From: an uncultured Butyricimonas sp.
GTDB lineage: Bacteria > Bacteroidota > Bacteroidia > Bacteroidales > Marinifilaceae
Assembly: GCA_944320555.1 (NCBI GenBank)
Contig: CALUHX010000018.1
Location: 1 to 51,254, forward strand
Direction: 5' to 3'
Length of the DNA: 51,254 nucleotides
Positions 49,381-51,254 of this stretch are shown piece after piece; position 1 is the stretch's first letter, and every line of letters begins with the position of its first letter. The notes beneath the pieces are model-generated. The model saw only the letters and a program-made list of their open reading frames with translations, was not told the origin of the DNA and made no database searches. A program made the position numbers and the translations under genes.

Positions 49381-50010
49381 ACGGCCCGTCTGGAGAACCG
49401 GGATTTGGGAGGGGCCGTCGGGGAGCTCCGGCAAGCCTTTGACTCCGGACTGACGTTGCCGTCCGGTTACAATGTCTCTTTCGGCGGGGCCTATTCCGAG
49501 CAACGGCAGTCGTTCAGCGAATTGGCGATGATTCTCGGCCTTGCCACGCTGCTCGTGCTGACGGTGCTGATGTTCCTGCTGCGGGAGTGGCGGGTATCGC
49601 TTGCCGTGTTGTTCGTGTCCTTGATGGGCATTTGCGGTTGCTTGTTGGCGCTTTGGGAGACGGGCGTGCCGCTCAACGTCAGCAGTTATACGGGAATCAT
49701 CATGATTGTGGGTATCTTGGCGGAAAATTCCATCTTCACGGTGTGGCAGTACAGGATGAACCGCAGGAACGGAGGGAGTGCGGAGGAGGCGGTGGATTAC
49801 GCCATCGCGCTTCGCATCCGGCCCAAGCTGATGACCGCCATCGGGGCCGGCCTTGCCTTGATGCCCCTGGCTCTCGGGTTGGGGACGGGCGCGCAGATGC
49901 AGCAGCCGTTGGCGGTGGCGGTGATAGGCGGATTTGTGGCGGGTTTGCCCCTGTTGCTGTTGGTGTTGCCCGCATTGATGAGGAGGATTTATTTGAAGAG
50001 GGAAGAGTGA
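49381..50010 (+). pseudogene. C-terminal fragment of an RND efflux permease gene
   Basis: The about 209-codon fragment begins TARLENRDLGGAVGELRQAF (porter-domain end). It then contains the last membrane half: the segment LATLLVLTVLMFLL, GIIMIVGILAENSIF, then RIRPKLMTAIGAGLALMPLA and AVIGGFVAGLPLLLLVLPAL. Full RND pumps have about 1040 residues, so roughly 80% is gone. It is fused in frame to the adaptor fragment. Confidence 0.85.
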
Positions 50011-50115
50011 TTGCCATGTCTTCAAAATTCCTACAAAATTCAGTCTTACTTTTGCCTTAATATGATAATTTTGTCATAAAATCCGATATATTAATAGGAA
50101 TAAATTAGAAATGAG

Positions 50116-50220
50116 CTACTTATGAGCATTTCTCAAAGAACGGGGTAATGACTTGGCAACAGTCGCTATTTCTGAGATTTGCCATGCTTCTCTGTCAAAC
50201 AACTCTGATTTGCAAAGATA
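50116..50220 (-). pseudogene. Possible N-terminal remnant of an ABC transporter permease gene
   Basis: Minus-strand 50208-50116 encodes SELFDREAWQISEIATVAKS and ends 10 codons later. FDxxxWQEI.AT..K resembles the N-terminus of MacB-like permeases. A TATCTTTG element on the same strand (50213-50220) precedes it. The match is short and there is no suitable start codon. The rest of the 50011-50273 gap holds only an A/T-rich stretch with an ATGA/TCAT hairpin near 50062. Confidence 0.3.
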
Positions 50221-50273
50221 ATATTTATTTTTAAAAGAAAGATACAACTACCATTTATTTGTTTTGTCATGTA

Positions 50274-51170
50274 TTATGCTTGTACTCTATACTCCCCCGG
50301 CGTCATGCCCACACGCTTCTTGAACAGCCGGCTGAAATACTGCGGATACTCGAAGCCCAGTTCGTAGGCAACCTCGCTCACGGTCTTTTGCGTATTGAAA
50401 AGCCGCTCCTTTGCCGCTTCTATGAGGTGCTGCTGGATATGCTCGGAGGTGCTTTTCCCCGTCTCTTTGCGCAACAGGTCGCTGAGGTAATCCACCGAGA
50501 AATTCATCTTGTCCGCACAATACTTGGCGGTAGGCAGTCCTTGACGTTTCGGAAGGTCGGAATGGAAATACCGGTTGAGGATGTGCTCGAAGCGGCTGAG
50601 TGTATCGGTCTGGACATGGGAACGGGTGATGAACTGTCGTTCGTAGAAACGTTTGCTGTAATTCAGGAACAGTTCGAGGTTGGACACTATCAGTTCCTTG
50701 CTGTTGCTGTCCATGGCGTGTTTCAGTTCGGCTTCGATGTTGCGGAAGCAGTTCAGCACGATTTCCCGCTCTTGCTGGGAGAGGTGCAGGGCCTCGTTCA
50801 CGTCATACGAGAAGAAGGTGTAGTTCCTCATGTTACTTCCGAGATGCGTGCCGCGCAGCAGGTCGGGGTGGAACATCAGTACCCAGCCTTTAGGGGTATC
50901 TTCGGGTGAATCCTCCATGTCAATTATTTGTCTGGGAGCAAAAAATAGCAATGTCCCATCCTGATAATCGTATGTATTGCGTCCGTATCTGATGACACCA
51001 CAGTTACAGTCTTTCAAACATATTTCGTAAAAGTGGAAACAATGTTTGCCTTCTATCACGACGGAAAGTACGGTGGCGATATCCACTATGTTTATCAACG
51101 GATGAAACGTCTCGATGCCGAAATCCTTGTTGAACTCGTATATCGAATCGTATGTTAGAATCTTGTCCAT
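50274..51170 (-). CDS. AraC-family transcriptional regulator
   Basis: The 298-residue regulator has an N-terminal cupin-like domain (about 35-115, with TLLFFAPRQIIDMED near 73-87). The C-terminal AraC DNA-binding domain (about 200-298) has KMNFSVDYLSDLLRKETG as the first recognition helix. Its family end motif is GFEYPQYFSRLFKKRVGMTP. The gene has no close co-oriented partner in the window. Its targets may lie to the right. Confidence 0.9.
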   Translation of the reverse strand: MDKILTYDSIYEFNKDFGIETFHPLINIVDIATVLSVVIEGKHCFHFYEICLKDCNCGVIRYGRNTYDYQDGTLLFFAPRQIIDMEDSPEDTPKGWVLMFHPDLLRGTHLGSNMRNYTFFSYDVNEALHLSQQEREIVLNCFRNIEAELKHAMDSNSKELIVSNLELFLNYSKRFYERQFITRSHVQTDTLSRFEHILNRYFHSDLPKRQGLPTAKYCADKMNFSVDYLSDLLRKETGKSTSEHIQQHLIEAAKERLFNTQKTVSEVAYELGFEYPQYFSRLFKKRVGMTPGEYRVQA

Positions 51171-51204
51171 ATTCTATATAGTCGTCCCTTAAAAAGCATA
51201 TGCC

Positions 51205-51246
51205 AGCGAGACATTTTTCCAATAAAGTGTCTCGCTGATTTTTTCG
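51205..51246 (+). terminator. Terminator-like hairpin at the window end
   Basis: AGCGAGACA (51205-51213) pairs perfectly with TGTCTCGCT (51228-51236) and is followed by GA and six T. It is oriented for plus-strand transcription, although no plus-strand gene lies just before it. It sits upstream of the AraC gene, so it might instead end transcription coming from elsewhere or act as a leader hairpin. Confidence 0.6.
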
Positions 51247-51254
51247 ACAAGTTC

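Noticed and set aside
48889-50025. Minus-strand frame opposite the adaptor/RND fragments
   Set aside because: His/Gln/Arg-rich shadow with no recognisable domain.
50259-50909. Plus-strand frame opposite the second AraC regulator
   Set aside because: The AraC motifs on the minus strand are clear, so this is a shadow.

Overview
The window looks like chromosomal DNA of a member of the Bacteroidales. Many genes start just after a Bacteroidetes-type -7 element (TAnnTTTG). There is a SusC/SusD pair under an ECF sigma factor and FecR-type anti-sigma factor. The run flippase-dut-TPR-DUF4292-EnvC-like-ybeY-mnmG and the run polA-DUF4271-hemD are layouts I know from this order. An Odoribacteraceae-like genome is possible, but that is only an impression.
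Layout. (1) 1-10137: an A+T-richer defence island of six same-strand genes. These are a SNF2 helicase, an unrecognised 186-residue protein, a type III-like Mod methyltransferase, a DUF3800 protein, a predicted BECR-fold nuclease and a Res-like helicase-nuclease. The island is bracketed by two copies of the 5' end of the MFS gene (1-58 and 10141-10198). (2) 10138-13477: a G-rich MFS-vsr cassette that abuts a truncated MATE gene, then a DUF6266 gene (a broken relative lies at 9790-9966) and a dispersed-repeat-like element. (3) 13478-16135: two tandem aldo/keto reductases divergent from an AraC-type regulator. (4) 16138-30162: an A+T-rich gap with five DnaA-box-like 9-mers in one orientation, then a + strand housekeeping run through uvrC, with a parS-like site after mnmG, then an ATPase-nuclease gene. 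The boxes, the strand-composition switch around them and the parS site together suggest that the replication origin is close by. (5) 30741-38942 (minus): sigma, FecR, SusC, SusD, a FAS1 lipoprotein and an unknown lipoprotein. (6) 38952-40744 (minus): DAHP synthase/chorismate mutase and a RelE-like toxin-antitoxin pair. (7) 40843-47550 (plus): polA, DUF4271, hemD, rnpA, yidD and a DUF234-type ATPase. (8) 47551-51254: decayed DNA. It holds 11-bp tandem repeats, a GlcG/HbpS remnant, a tripartite efflux operon collapsed into about 2 kb, a possible ABC permease remnant and an intact AraC regulator.
A recurring theme is gene decay by deletion: MATE, DUF6266, GNAT, GlcG, TolC/MFP/RND and possibly an ABC permease each survive as a fragment. 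No transposase, integrase, CRISPR array, rRNA or tRNA was recognised. All family assignments come from reading motifs by eye, with no database search.
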